Both the position numbers and the translations under genes were made by a program. A stretch of DNA of 64,000 nt, from assembly GCA_948567375.1 (NCBI GenBank), contig OX419759.1:7408744-7472743 (forward strand), written 5' to 3'. The stretch is from Lunularia cruciata. Lineage: Eukaryota > Streptophyta > Marchantiopsida > Lunulariales > Lunulariaceae. The notes beneath the pieces are model-generated. The model saw only the letters and a program-made list of their open reading frames with translations, searched no databases and was not told the origin of the DNA. Shown here one piece after another: positions 24,201 to 36,660 of this stretch; position 1 is the first letter of the stretch, and each line of letters starts with the position of its first letter.

Positions 24201-27200
24201 AGCTTTTAGCGTTCACGGACAAACTTGGTTGGAAGCCAAAAATAAGAAAGTAAGCCTTGCGCATGCGCACGCTTATTCTTTCAGTGCTGCTTTGTTTCTC
24301 ACTACATCAGAGTCCACTGTTCCTCCCTTTCTCCATCATATTTGCCACCCGTTTCAATCAATCATGAATGACTCAACTGTGTGGAGCGCATATCCAATCT
24401 GATGGGTAGCAGATTTTGATTTCACTGAATCTACCTCAGCACGGAAGGATTGGATCCTCATCGACAACAACACCCCAACGTTTGTTAATACGAAAGATAT
24501 ATCATCTACAGCAGTACTTCCTTCTTCTGACTACTACTTCTTCATCCTTTGCAGGTCTTCTTATCCACTCTACTGGTAAGCTACACAACATTCTTAGGTC
24601 ATACGGTTACTTACAGCCAAGCAACTGGAACCATTATTTTCCTATTTTCAGTTTCTTAAGAGGGAATGTTGCAGTTCCTGCAATGCCCACAGAAGCAACG
24701 ATCCAGGACAGACGAGACAAACTGTATATAGAGTGCAAAAAAGAACAGAAATTAAGCGTATTTGAGAACTGGGATCGAGGGAGCTTGCAATAAAATCTCA
24801 CCCTGGATTAGATCACTACAGTTTAGAAAGTGCAGACGAAGGGGGATGGTACAACAAATCCTGGACGAGTCTACTCGATTTTTGTAAAAGACGCAAGCAG
24901 AGAAGAAGAGCGTGAGAACCCGATGTCCAAGAGCAGTCTTTAAGGTTTCAAGAAGTACATACCTCACTTTCCACAATTGTTGGTTACTTTTCTTTCCAGG
25001 CGACGGTGGGAGGAGAGATGTAACAGGTGGGGACTGTTCTCTGCTTGCAACAGTACATAAGCCTCTTGCACTGTAGCTTCAGACTTCTTACAGCAATCAC
25101 CACAGTTTCGACCTTTTAGTTCGTGGGTTCAGAAGAAGCAATGTGCCGAACAACATACGATTGCCCACTTTTGGCTATGCATGTTTACAGAATGTCGATC
25201 TTACCCAAACATTCTAGGTCCAACCGATCCGTTCGATCCAATCACAATCCAGTGTTGGTCAATTCAGGAAAGCGATTGGATACAAGGATTGGAACAAGTC
25301 AAATGATAGTCGTCTGCTTAACAAACACAAAACGTCTCGGAACAAACACAAAACAAGACAGGTGAGAGGAGGTATACAGTAGTTTTGTCTCATTGTCAGG
25401 ACATAAACCATGGATACTGTGGGAAGCAAGTCGACACCGGACGTGCTGAACAGTACCGGGCTTAAAAGAGCTCGTGTAAAGCTTCCTGGATACTTTCCAA
25501 TGTCATCGTGTATTGCAGCAGATCAGACGAAGGGAATGTGATCTAAAACTTTTGCTCACAACAGAGGATCAAATGGTTTGTAAAACCGTGACTTATGTCC
25601 ATTGTCAACGTCAAATTACCAAAATTTCTTCACCCAAGACTATTCTGCTCTATCACATCTTACCTGCTCATGACCACTGTGACTTCAACTACACGAGATG
25701 ATGTTGGATAAACTGGTAAAGCATTACGATTTATTTGGATTTGCCAAACAGTCCACAAAATAGTCGGCAACAGAGAAGATTTTCTCTGTTCTGTTCCCTG
25801 AGAAGATCGGATATTCGGTTTAGCTCTTGAAGAACGGATTCTAAGAAGCGTTCAAACTATAGACTCTAACTCGAGCAAGGAATTAGCTATATGCTGTACC
25901 CGTCATATCTAACTATCAACAAGTAAGCCAGGTTACGAGCCATTTTTATACAATCTAGGAATCCTAATCACCAATCTTGAAGGTGACAGACGAGATTGAG
26001 TGCTTGTCATCAAAACAAAGGTGCTATTGCCACGTCACTTGAGCCAGGATTAGATGGGGCAAGGTTCTTCCAATGATGCCTACTCATCTTCGTCTCATCA
26101 GCCTTCTGTGAAAGGTGTGTATAGTAGAAGAAACACAACATTTACATTTTATATCTGCTTTTAACAATTGCTTCAGGAAAAGATGACAAGGAAAAAGAAC
26201 CATAGCTGGATGGGCGTGGACCTCGTGAGACTATATTCTTTTCCTTTTACATCAACGAATATCAATCCTAAGTGTAAAACAATCTTTACTTGGAGCTGTT
26301 AATTATCTTGACTTAGTTATTAAGTTTTCATGTTATAGACTACCTATCGAGTGCATATCTTCAATATGAAACTGTTGGTTACTTTCATAGAACAATACAC
26401 ACTAATCAAGTTTAATCTACGCTTCACTAAAACGAGACGAAAACTATATTCTTTGTACAGTGGACTTTGTCGTGGTGATTTCCCCCTAATAAAACACTTC
26501 AGTACGCTCTTATGGTTAGGAACTGACCTTCCTACAGCGTTTGCTCTGTCCTGAACTAAGTTGAAGTTCTGGCTCTGAACGTTTCAACTTTGGTACTTGA
26601 TCCGGTATGTGGCCTAGACAGTTGAGATCCTTCGGGAAACAAGGGGTATCCGTCTTTAGACAGATCTTGAAAGAAAGTCAGAAGTCTTCTTTCCCTACAA
26701 GCTTAGAAGCTGCAGATGATTAGCTGACATTCCTAAGCATGAGAAGTGCACCTACATATGGAAGAATATGACGACTACGTTGTCCTCAGTGAGCAAAAGA
26801 AAAAGCTGTTAAACATCGAAATCTCGCACCTAATGGAATGGATGATTGAACACTCAGAATCATCAAACCCCTCTTGCAGTGGCTGCGGGTAGTTAGTTAC
26901 TGGGCGTAGCTTTGATAGTAGTGTACATGGATGTCCTCTTTGCAGGACATCCTGTTGGGTGCTACTGTAATTTCTACGCAATCTGACTCCCAACGCTAAT
27001 CTCAGATGACTCATTGTGCTTCCCTAAGCTACAAAACGACTCCACAATCCAGTGTATTGGTAGACTATGTCTTCCAAGCTATAGGAAAGACCCAACAATC
27101 CTGCTACTTGACAGGTAGAGGAGAACGCGACTTGATTGACAGACTACTTCTTTCAAGCTAGTAAGAACTATGGCAAACTAGGAACTGCCAGACTGTGGTT

Positions 27201-27458
27201 TCTCGCGAACCAGAAGAAAGCTCGACAACTCCATCGTACTTTGTTGTAAAAACATATTTCTAAGTTTTACGTGAACTGGAATATTACTGCCAACCCTACT
27301 ATAATTTCAACCAAACCTACTAGTTCCTCCAAGCTGACGTACAACTCGACAATCCTATTACTGTAAACGATAGCTGTGGACTGTTTCTCCCTCTAATCGA
27401 CAGGGAAGCTCTGCATTGTTCCGAAAAGTTCCTGAACGGACTATGAGTGTCTTGACAA
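21274..27458. other. No gene supported
   Basis: After the protease stop come its 3' UTR and then about 6 kb with only short overlapping ORFs on both strands. The longest (139 residues at 23319-23738, plus) is serine-rich with no recognisable domain and is covered by competing ORFs in other frames. I found no chain of exons giving a conserved protein. Short degenerate direct repeats with a TCCAAGCT core occur at about 27040-27340. Transcribed non-coding sequence is possible but nothing supports it. Confidence 0.45.
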
Positions 27459-28121
27459 CTACCACAAGTTTTTGGCCAGAAGAAACATAAGATATTGAAT
27501 GAGAACTTGAGATATGACCTCGGAACTGTGCGAAGACAGTTGTGAAATGGCAGCAGTCATAGGCATGTACAGAAGGTATTGTTTGGGAGGGGCTGTGTTC
27601 CCGATTCCTATCCAGGGTGGCCTTGGTTTAGGGTTCGTCCCAAGAAGTGGCTTCATTGCTGTAACAGCAACTATGAAAAGTTTGGGATAGTAATGAAGGC
27701 AGCAGTCCGGGATTGACCGTGTTTGTTGAGTACCACATTGCTGACCTGTCAGTAGCCAAGTGCGACTATCGGTCCAACAAAAAGTTGGATAGTGGTTGCT
27801 ACTTGGGCTCGATGAATTGATCCAGCTGAAAGAAGTTGGGTAGTGGGTGCTACTTGGACCCTTAGAATTGAGTGCTTCTTTACATTGCACCTCAAAAAGC
27901 AGATATCGAGAAGGGTCATTGATTTTTGGGGAGAAGTTGGGGGTCCGCCTATTCCGTCTCCAGAACGTTCGATGCCATTCAGCTGCTTCCCAATTCGCCC
28001 TTTCGAGGCCCACGTTTTGTTCATGGCATTCACCTATTTCTCTACCCGCACATTTTGGGGCCCAGATCCTCTCCATGAAACCAGCCTGGAACCCGCGATC
28101 GCTCCAGGCAGTGAATGGCAA
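27459..28121 (-). CDS. Doubtful hypothetical ORF, 220 residues
   Basis: This is one of the longest uninterrupted readings in the window outside known genes, but it resembles no family I know. It is rich in S, P, T and W, with no signal peptide and no clear membrane segment. Its middle contains an in-frame duplication of 17 residues (51 bp, 27783-27833 and 27834-27884), each copy with a motif like SS(T/N)HYPT. Plus-strand ORFs of 100 and 112 residues overlap it, which weakens the case. It may be chance, or an exon of an unrecognised gene. No function is proposed. Confidence 0.2.
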   Translation of the reverse strand: MPFTAWSDRGFQAGFMERIWAPKCAGREIGECHEQNVGLERANWEAAEWHRTFWRRNRRTPNFSPKINDPSRYLLFEVQCKEALNSKGPSSTHYPTSFSWINSSSPSSNHYPTFCWTDSRTWLLTGQQCGTQQTRSIPDCCLHYYPKLFIVAVTAMKPLLGTNPKPRPPWIGIGNTAPPKQYLLYMPMTAAISQLSSHSSEVISQVLIQYLMFLLAKNLW

Positions 28122-28365
28122 ACAGCAAGGTGCCCAAGGCGTGAAATGATTTCATCTGTTTTGCGGGTAAGGGCCACGTAATCTTCGAAGAACACATTTC
28201 AATAAATCAAGCGCATCATTACTTGGGAGATGTATTAGTCAAGCTGCGGTAATTTCGTTGACTGCTACTTCATGAAGCAGTGCGCTTCTTTCTTGTACAT
28301 TTCGAGCTCCACCCTGCTAGACACCCCAATCTGTCTACGAAAGCCATTAAACAGGAGAAACAGGT

Positions 28366-28790
28366 GACCACGTAGAACACATGAAGGATGGAAAGACTCC
28401 ATCAAACCGTTCAAGGGAGGGACAAAAGAGGTTAAATGGGCTAAGGTCCATTATTATCGATATGACATAAGATATCCGAGTGTGCAATCATAAGATATCC
28501 GAGAGTGCAATCGTAAGGTCTACAAACTACTCGAGCATCAGAAGAAACATTACCTAGAAGAAACGTTATGTATCAGAAGAAACATTACCTCAAAGAAACA
28601 TTATCTAATGTGTTTATTACTCTCTTGTGGATTGCCCCGGCGAATGTTCTCTATCAGAAGAAACATTACCTAAAAGAAACATTGTGGATTGCCCTAGCCA
28701 ATGCTCTCTATCAGAAGAAACATTATCTAACGTGCTTATTACTCTCCTGTGATTGCCCCAGCCAATGCTCTCTATATAAAAAAAAACCAT
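28366..28790 (-). mobile_element. LINE 3' end with internal tandem amplification
   Basis: The first 90 bp (28366-28460) match the 3' terminus of the LINE family in minus orientation. From 28500 onward, the segment that in other copies occurs once (the AAGAAACATTACC ... GTGATTGC block) is repeated about four times in imperfect units, with the GGATTGCCC...CAATGCTCTCTAT part also repeated. The copy then ends, so it is a short 5'-truncated insertion with later local duplications. It has no coding value; the plus-strand ORF at 28568-28870 simply reads through these repeats. Confidence 0.65.
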
Positions 28791-29825
28791 TTAACCTTAA
28801 AAACACCATTATACTGGCTTTTCATATATTGGTAAGATGTGGTCCTGGACACCTCTTGTCTCCGCGATAGAAAGTTGAATGAATCAACGTGGGTGATGAA
28901 TGGACAACGACCGCACATGACGGGTACTTCCAGCACATCTCAGAAGAATGAGAAACTTCTGCAATAGAACATTCGTACGGACACTGGGTCAACTAACAAA
29001 ATTTGAGATTTGATCATCAGTTATTGAGTTGTCCATAATCGGTCTCCGGTGAGCACACGCAATGTTTCTCCACGTAGAGAATATTTATGGTTCAGATAGG
29101 GTTCCATGCGGTACTGGTGGATCACTGGGTTATGACACAAGGATTCCACTACACATGTTTACACTGTCTAGGATATCCAATATACAAGATACGTTATATA
29201 TTGATACCATTCTTGTCATCATCGTTATTTCTCTACTTATCCAATCGATTTCAAGGCGCTGAAGTTCTGATGGACGATCTGCAGCTATGTGAGTGCTCGA
29301 TTGAAGCTAGTGGATGAGCAAAACGATCCAACATACATGCTGTTATATGGTGTGACGACATAGCCCAAACCCCATGGAACCCATGAACCAAATAAAGATC
29401 TCCAGCCGCAGTGTGAACGACTTCCAACTCAAACATTGAGTTGATGTTGATGTGACAATTGCAGTATACATTAAAACACTATCCGGTTGGTGAGGACATC
29501 CTCTTCCCTACAAGTTGGACCTCCTTAACTGAATTCTGTTAGCATAAGAACGCATTTCACATTATCATGCCACCTGCCTGTTCATATATGGGACTCTCCC
29601 GCTCCGGCAATATGACGTTGACATAGTCACGCAAGCTTCCCAAAAAGAGAACAAAGAATGCAATTATCCCATAGCCAGTTCCTTACCAGCAGATCTTCAA
29701 CAATGTATATGGAATTTATACAAAGAGGTACACAGATTGAACTATAAAATCACAGGGAAGTACTCTCCGAAAATTTGGTGTGCACATTTAGATGTTACAA
29801 GTAGAAAGTGTGGACGTGTGAGTTA
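28791..29825. other. Gap downstream of PPAN, nothing recognised
   Basis: No coding sequence is supported. The part next to 29826 will include the PPAN 3' UTR and polyadenylation region on the minus strand. Confidence 0.5.
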
Positions 29826-32800
29826 CTAGTCTCTCTTATATCTTTGACGCTTGCCCCCTCTATCTCCACCGCTGCCTCCTCTTTTCTTTCCCAACTTGTC
29901 TTGTGAGCCCCTGTTATCCCCACCTCTCTTCTTGCCAAACTTATCCTGGCTTCTCCTGTCGTTCCCGTTGTCCTCAAACTTAACTCTCTTCTTATACCTA
30001 TCTTTTCTGTCTTCGCCAGTGGTCTCAAACGTGGTTGATGATTGATGCTTGGCCACATCCATTCCCTCTGCGCTACGTTTCCTTCCACCAAAAAACTTCC
30101 CTCCTCTACCCCTTTGTGGTCTGTTGGCACTCCATCTCCTCGCTCCACTTAGGAAAGCTGCACTCACAAATGCTGCACTTAGGACAGTGGATTGTACCGG
30201 CGGCACATCTGAAGTACAACTACCAGCATAAAGAATAACACCTCGACGGAACTTTGTGGTAGTTTATTAGCGCTAATGCTATCTACTTCTCCACCCACCT
30301 GCCAAGAAATCCCTAGGGAACACAAGAAGCTGCTGCAATCATGTGACCCTTGTATTTGACTAAACATAAAAGACCCTTAACGAGAGGTACTCATACCTTC
30401 ATCAGGTTCGTGCCCAACCTCCCTACGGTACCACTCGGCATCATCATCTTCTTTGTCTTCTTCCTTTTGAAGTTCTGGCTGGTCATCCTCCTCGCTGTCC
30501 GATTCCCTCTCCTTCTCTTCCTGGTGTTCCGGTCTTTTCTTCTTGCGGCTCGCTTTCAAAGCTCTGAAGAGATATCAATAGGCACAATCAATTACAGTAT
30601 AACATCTTTCTGACTCGAACCATACGACAAACTACCTCAAGTACTTGCATCTTACACAGGGAGCAGCTTTGCAGGTAATAGTACGCACTCTTTCTTCTTG
30701 ACGTTAGCCTCTTGTTCCGCTTTCCGTTGCTTGCGTAGAGCTTCTCGTTGTTCCACTTTGGCCCTGAGTTCTGCCACCTCTTCTGGAGTTTTCTTGACTG
30801 CGAACATTCAGTACGACATTTACATGACAAGCGTGAGATTATGAATATAGAGACTTAAGGTCAACTAATGAAGAGGAAAAGGTGGAAGCGCTTCTTCTAA
30901 TCCCGTCCAACGTACCATATTCGTGGAACATGACCCCCCCAGAACAGAGGCCTTCTTCTACTTTAACTAGCTGCATCTTCAATCGTGGCCCTATTTCGTG
31001 AAGCTTTACAGCACTTTGCTGCGATGCGTGGTTCCCTTTACCGAACTCGTCGGCCAGTTGAACTTTCGAGGCCTCGTCTTCAACTTCACTTTCTGAACCA
31101 TACCCGGACCTGTAGACAAAGACAATTGCAGTGGTTACCAACTCTGACATGAAGGGCGGATGTATTACCAAAAGATTCAGAGAGTCACTTTGCGCCATGT
31201 TATGAGTAGACAACAGTGGACACCAAACATGCAACAGGCACAGGTTGATGTGGAAACTTGAGAAAGTTCGTAAACGATGTGATAGGCCCCACCTGGTTAC
31301 AAACTCACTGACATCACCAAGATTACTCAGATCTGGCAATTTCTTTCTCTGAACAAGCTTTCGTATACTGCGAGTGACTCCAATAGGCTGTGCAGATATG
31401 GAGTAGTGTCGAAAGTCGATACATTTCGTCTTCTTGTCGTAATTAAGAAGTAGCACTCTCTGGCAGGTAGACAGTTTGACCTGCAACATGAAACAAAGAT
31501 TAGACTTCCACCGGAAAAGGACCGCGAGTATGTATCAATTGCACAACACATGTTCAAGAGAATATGTTTCAATGGCACAACACACGTTCAAGAGAATATA
31601 ATTATTGGATAACGCAAAGTAGGCTATTCATCTTGTTTGTGTGTTGTGCAGACACAGGTACAAGTTTGAATTGCATCGTTTGTGTATTTCCCATGAACAT
31701 AACTAAATAATAATTGACAAACGGAATGAATTCCTGTGCACAGCGATCGGGTACCGCGATCTGAACTCAGGGGATGTAAACGACTGGAACGGGCATCGAA
31801 ATCATAGCATCAATATGAGCAGGTTTCTCGCATGATTGTTATAGAGAAACAGTCGAAGTTACGGAACTTATTACATACCTTGTGCACGTTGATGACCGGG
31901 AACATGTTCTGAAACATAATTTGGATAAGTTTCAAATGCTCCTCAGCTGTTCCAAAACCATTCAAAACGACCTACATTCACACTCGCAAAGTCAGATTCG
32001 AGTAGACCACTGACGAGAGTTGCTTCAACTGATCCAACCACAGCTACACGCCTTCATGTGACTTACATTTGAAAATTTTGCCATCCAGAGAATAACAAAT
32101 GCTTCGACAAACATACTAACCAGAGGCGGGCTTCTGAAAATTGCAAGAGGTGAGCGCGGCCTAATCTGTGCCCTAACGATATCCGCAGCCAGAGAATAAG
32201 AGTGAACTTTGAACGTGAGAGTCGGCCCATGCGGACTCTTCCCTATTCTCAGATAAGGTGCCGTCTTCGTATTCGACAAGATGAGAAAATGGCTGACCCC
32301 CAGAGGCCCTGCTACGTGCACAAAATCCTTCAACTTGTTCCGACTGTTTTCCTGGCGATCAGCAAAGTTAAATTTCAGATTCAATTCAATTAAAATGGCT
32401 AAATTCGGCCAAAACTAAGTTGAGCACTACAACTTAACTAACGTAATCTTCAGTAGGAGAAATTGCACCTCCACTTAAAACCTACGAGAATTAAGCAGCA
32501 ATACCTTCAGCTTGGCAGCGGTGTGTGGCATCATAACCTGCCGGAGATCGTGTTGGAGATTCCGAAGCAGTAAAGGCATCTTCCCTCTAGACAGCACAAA
32601 ACTCTTCGGAACCTTCTCAACCCCTACAGCGCTTTCGGGGGCATCAGGAACATGAGTTCTCTTCTTTTTCTGAAGAAGGCGATCACAAGCACACGATTCA
32701 ACATCAGTTCCACGCCCACAAACCCCAAAACAGTCCACATTCTAATTAAATGCACATGGAAAACTTCGGAAGACGGCAATTGAAACTCATCAACAACAGC

Positions 32801-32836
32801 AAGATGCAGGGTCCTTACTCTTCTCGTGCGAGCCAT
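29826..32836 (-). CDS. PETER PAN / SSF1-like Brix-domain ribosome biogenesis protein
   Basis: Nucleolar protein needed for 27S pre-rRNA processing and 60S subunit assembly in yeast (Ssf1/Ssf2) and animals (PPAN). Nine exons read on the minus strand: 32819-32836, 32505-32669, 32121-32351, 31879-31971, 31293-31480, 30916-31109, 30689-30797, 30397-30563, 29826-30208. All introns have GT/AG ends, all phases agree, and the total is 1548 nt (515 residues). Family hallmarks appear in order: basic start (MARTRRKKKRTH), VMMPHTAAKLK, KDFVHVAGPLGVSHFLILS, GPTLTF, MFQNMFP, DFRHYSI, SESEVEDEA, QQSAVKLHEIGPRLKMQL and an HEY-VKKTPEE helix. Then follow an acidic stretch and a C-terminal RGG/lysine-rich tail. 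The Brix core spans about residues 20-240. The first exon is only six codons. No breaks are seen; this is a normal functional housekeeping gene. Confidence 0.93.
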
Positions 32837-33157
32837 GCCGGAATGCTGGAACTAAAACACAAAAATTCGGACACAAGATCCCTGCAAATGCTGGAATTCC
32901 GAGTCGCGCAAATTCCTAACTACGAAGTTGTGCAAACAGCGCCAGACATTGTCGAGTCTGGTCGGAATTTCATGAACCCTTGATAAATCTTAGGGTTTAC
33001 AGAAATAAGTTTTCTCGTTCTTCGTCAGGACCGAGAAGAAGAGAGCAGGTTTGGAAACCGGGTGAACTATGCACCCAAGGCACCCGACCCGCTTGCTTCG
33101 GAAACCCGCTAGTATTGGGGTGCATCTATCACCATTATACATATTCGAGAGAAAAAG

Positions 33158-36100
33158 AGAGGCTACCGCGAAGGAAAAACGAAGGATGGGAAGACCCCAT
33201 CAAGCCGTACAAGGGAAAGAAATAAAAAAAAAAGGTAACATGGGCTAAGCCCCAATAGAGTCTAGATGAGAAATCTGCCCTACCACACCTAAGATATTTG
33301 AGCTATGCAAGTCGGACGGTCTACACACAAGTGAGCATCCGAAAAAACATCACCTAATGTGATTGCTCTCCTATGGATTGCACCCGCCACTCCCCTCTCG
33401 AGAACAATGGACACACGTGGTCTAAAATATGCTACAAAGTATGAAAGTGAGAGTGGTACCCCTGATGCCTAACATGATAAGTTCTCATGCACTCCCTGAC
33501 AAATGTGTCAAATGCCGTGTCCATCGCTCCATGTAACTCCAAGGCTAGAGGAACAAAGAGGTGACATCGTTGCATGCCCCTATACTTGGAGACCTTGTGA
33601 CCTGTTGCTGCACTCACCGCCTATCTAGGGGATGGGTAATCACTCCCTCCAAAACTGTATCTTGTGTAGGATCCGTCACCACGACATCCGCTACTATCAC
33701 CTGATCATCTCGGATCAAGTATAAGTCTGCCTTGACATGTGTCGTTTGCAAAGCATACGAACGCTCCATCCAAGCCAAGTATCCACTCTCTCATGCCATA
33801 GCAAACACTATGTCCCTAATGGCATCATGGATAGCTATCCTCTATCCTCCAAAAGGACACCGTGTCATGTGGACCGTTGTTGCATCTAGTGTAGAACCAC
33901 ACTCACAAGTGAGTAATGAAGATGCAGATGGGTGGACCAAACCTAGGCAAAACCTCATCGCTGTAGAGAAAGTAGCTGGTGCGAGTCGAAATGCCCTAAT
34001 GCACGGTTGAGCTAGGATCCAAGAGCCTGCACCCTTGCCGGAGCAAGAGCAAAGACGTGCTCTAGTAGCTTGAGGAATGGACGAGTCAACTAAGAGAGAA
34101 TGTAACGTATGCTCACACTGTCGCTCCATCAAGGAAGACTTGTAAACCTCTAGTCCAACCCCACCACACGAGATTGGCAGAGCCGTCTGTCTATGTGCCA
34201 AATCCCCTGTCACACACTCAAAAGTCCTTGGTCCAATAATATCACCAAAGACTCCCATAATCCTCCTATCAAATGCTCCCAAATGTGATAGGAAGGACGG
34301 TGAGGGGGGAACTGTACGGATGAGGTAGGATGGTCGACAAGCAATATTGGAAGAGAGTATACCAAATGCCACCTACGGATCTCCTAATAATGGAAGGTCA
34401 TCCACATGGAGAACATCCTCTGCAAGTGCAGCATATAGGAAGCGTGTGACAAAATCCTCCGATCCTACTGGCACTCCAAGAACACGAAGTCCATCTGTGG
34501 ATGTGATATACCCCTCTAGAAGCTCAAGGTGGGGAGGGATACTTAAAAGGGACCATGCCCTACACTTTGACACCTTGACTCTCAAGCCTACTAGATGTAG
34601 CTCAATAGTCAAGTAGTCAAAGGCCTACCTAATCTGATCTACAAGGCCTACAATGTGTGTATCATCTGCCAAGGAGGGAAATACACAACCTGGCATGGCC
34701 AAAGTAGTAGATAGGAGAGCTCTAAAATGAGCCATGGCAAATAAGGGCCCTCCCAAAGGATCTCCTTGATGTGTACCAACAGTTGACTCCAAGACGGTGA
34801 CTCCCTCATGTGAACCACCATGCTGGTAGTAAAGGGAAGCAAGAGAGCCATAAAAAGACCACACAAAAGGAATGAGACTCGCCAAGGATCCACCAGTCTC
34901 CGTAAGCTCTCTAAAGATGGATCCTTGTGAGACGCTATTAAAAGTGTTCTCAACATCCACCTGTAGGAAGGCCCACTCCGGATGGATATCTAGGAGTGCT
35001 CTAATGCCTAACGATATAGCCTCACATCCACCAAGTATAGCTACTCCAAACTGATGTGGACTAAGGTGTTATCGAAAGTGAGAACTATGCTGAAGGACAA
35101 CGGTATGACTGACCAAACGCAAAAAGATCTCTCCAATAGCAATCGGTCTAATACCTCCCATGTCCTTCTCCATCGCGAGAAGACGACTAGCACCTAACAC
35201 CCGACTAATAGACATAGAAATGTCTCCTCTTGCTATTACTGCAGCCATCTGAAACAACTCAATAAAATCACTAGAAGGATCATCTGCCTGGAAGCAATCT
35301 CTAAGGTGCTCATAAACCATCCCTGACAAGCCTCTTGAGGAAAGGCAAGGGGCAGTGCACAATGCTTGTGCAAATAGCGACCTATCAAGACATAAAGGCT
35401 GCTCAGGCTGATAATCTAAGACCTCTAATGGTAGTCCCTCTACTGCTATAGGATGTAGTGAGCGTAGGGAAGAGATAGTCTCATCAGTAGGACTCACTAT
35501 AGACAAAGGGTGTAGCGCTTGTGTTGCTCTACTAAACTCTCCCACCTGACCCAATGTCCTACATCGTCGTAATCGAGTGGACTCTGTGGTATCTTGTGAC
35601 AATGCTTGTCTCTTAAATCGTGTAGCCCTAACAGACTCCTCCCAAAGGGTTGCCCAATCCCCCGTTCGGAATGGATGAAATCTAGCAGCCACCTCTCTAT
35701 GCCCCGCACATCCCCCTCTAGCATAACAAAGACACCATCGAGGGAGTAAGAGAAATAGGAACCATGCTAACTCATCCAAGGGATCACGTGCCAAACGATC
35801 AAGTGGTAGGCAAAAAGCCTGTCTAGCCTCATCATGGAGTGTGTGGGGTAGCCTATGGAATAGACGTGGACATGGAAAACTAGTCTCAAATAACCCCAAA
35901 ATGCAACCCGCTTGAGAAGCTAACCACTCCCACGACTCGATCGGTATCCCTAGAATGATCAACGAAGGGATAGAAGAAGTGTGTGTAATCCTGAGTGTCA
36001 CTGCTGTTGATGTGGTCGCTCGTCTCACGTGGGCATTCCAAGTGGTCCAATCATAGTCCTTGTGCATCCTTCTCACATGGGTCTTTACCCCTTGCAAGGT

Positions 36101-36660
36101 AAAGCGTCGGTGACACACCGAGCATGGTGTATCCCGACCCACTCTAGGCGACTCCACATAGGAAGGTGTAGCCATGGCTAGCACAAGAATAATGATAGTA
36201 ACACATGCTGCTCCTCTCCATATATGCTGCTCCTCTCCATAGCTCCCCATATCTGCAAAACCACAACCCCCTCACATCCCAACTCACATAAGAAAATAAT
36301 CTCTCCAAACCCTAAAATCTATAACTCATAATTTTCAATTTTCATCTCCAAAGTTTTCAAACTAAATTCCCATGGAACTTAATCATAAAAACCAAGAGAT
36401 TGGAAATGAAAATTCCCAACCCATCACTCTCAATGTATAATGATTACTCTAAACCCTAAAAAACCTAAAAATCTTTATAACTTTCTACCCCATTCTCCAT
36501 AGTCTTCAATCTAAGTGCCAATGGAACCAAAATTGAAAAACAAAGAGAATTGACTAATCACTCGAGTGCTACGTGCTAGAGAACCCTCAGAAAAAATAGA
36601 TATAGTCTCCTATCTCTCCCTCTCCTCTCCCATCTCCACACTCTCTCGCAGCTCCTACAG
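33158..36660 (-). mobile_element. RLE-type LINE (R2-like layout), most complete copy
   Basis: Non-LTR retrotransposon read on the minus strand. The 5' leader (36251-36660) contains two similar CCCTAAAA...CCAATGGAA units and a CT-rich start. One long frame from about 36175 encodes a C2H2 finger (CSVC...H....H near 36080-36140), reverse transcriptase (GGIRPIAIGE near 35150; GTHQGDPLGGPLFA and the catalytic SLADDTH near 34670-34780), and a post-RT region. A zinc knuckle (CECG...H...C, HDAIRD) follows near 33800-33900. The last part is a nuclease-like segment (KADLYLIRDDQVIVADVVV, then KVSKYR) to about 33430, which resembles the PD-(D/E)XK restriction-like endonuclease of R2-type LINEs. Five in-frame stops (35069, 34625, 34373, 33842 and about 33797) and one frame change near 33625 inactivate it. 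The RT is certain; the endonuclease type is inferred from motifs. Confidence 0.85.
34625..36250 (-). pseudogene. LINE ORF: zinc finger and reverse transcriptase, stop-interrupted
   Basis: The readings 35069-36250 and 34625-34960 lie in one frame separated by a TAA at 35069-35071. The upstream part carries the C2H2 finger and the first RT motifs; the downstream part carries the central RT palm with the ADD catalytic motif. A possible start is the ATG near 36175 (MATPSYVE), ahead of which two further Met codons occur. A TAG at 34625-34627 follows the palm, and the same frame continues beyond it into the thumb region. Not a host gene; part of the LINE at 33158-36660. Confidence 0.8.

Noticed and set aside
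33842-34372. 176-residue ORF as a host gene
   Set aside because: It lies in the same frame as the LINE reverse transcriptase and is repeated at 61.7-62.8 kb; it is the post-RT part of the LINE.
33732-34616. Plus-strand ORFs of 92 and 89 residues over the LINE
   Set aside because: They are antisense shadows of the LINE coding strand.
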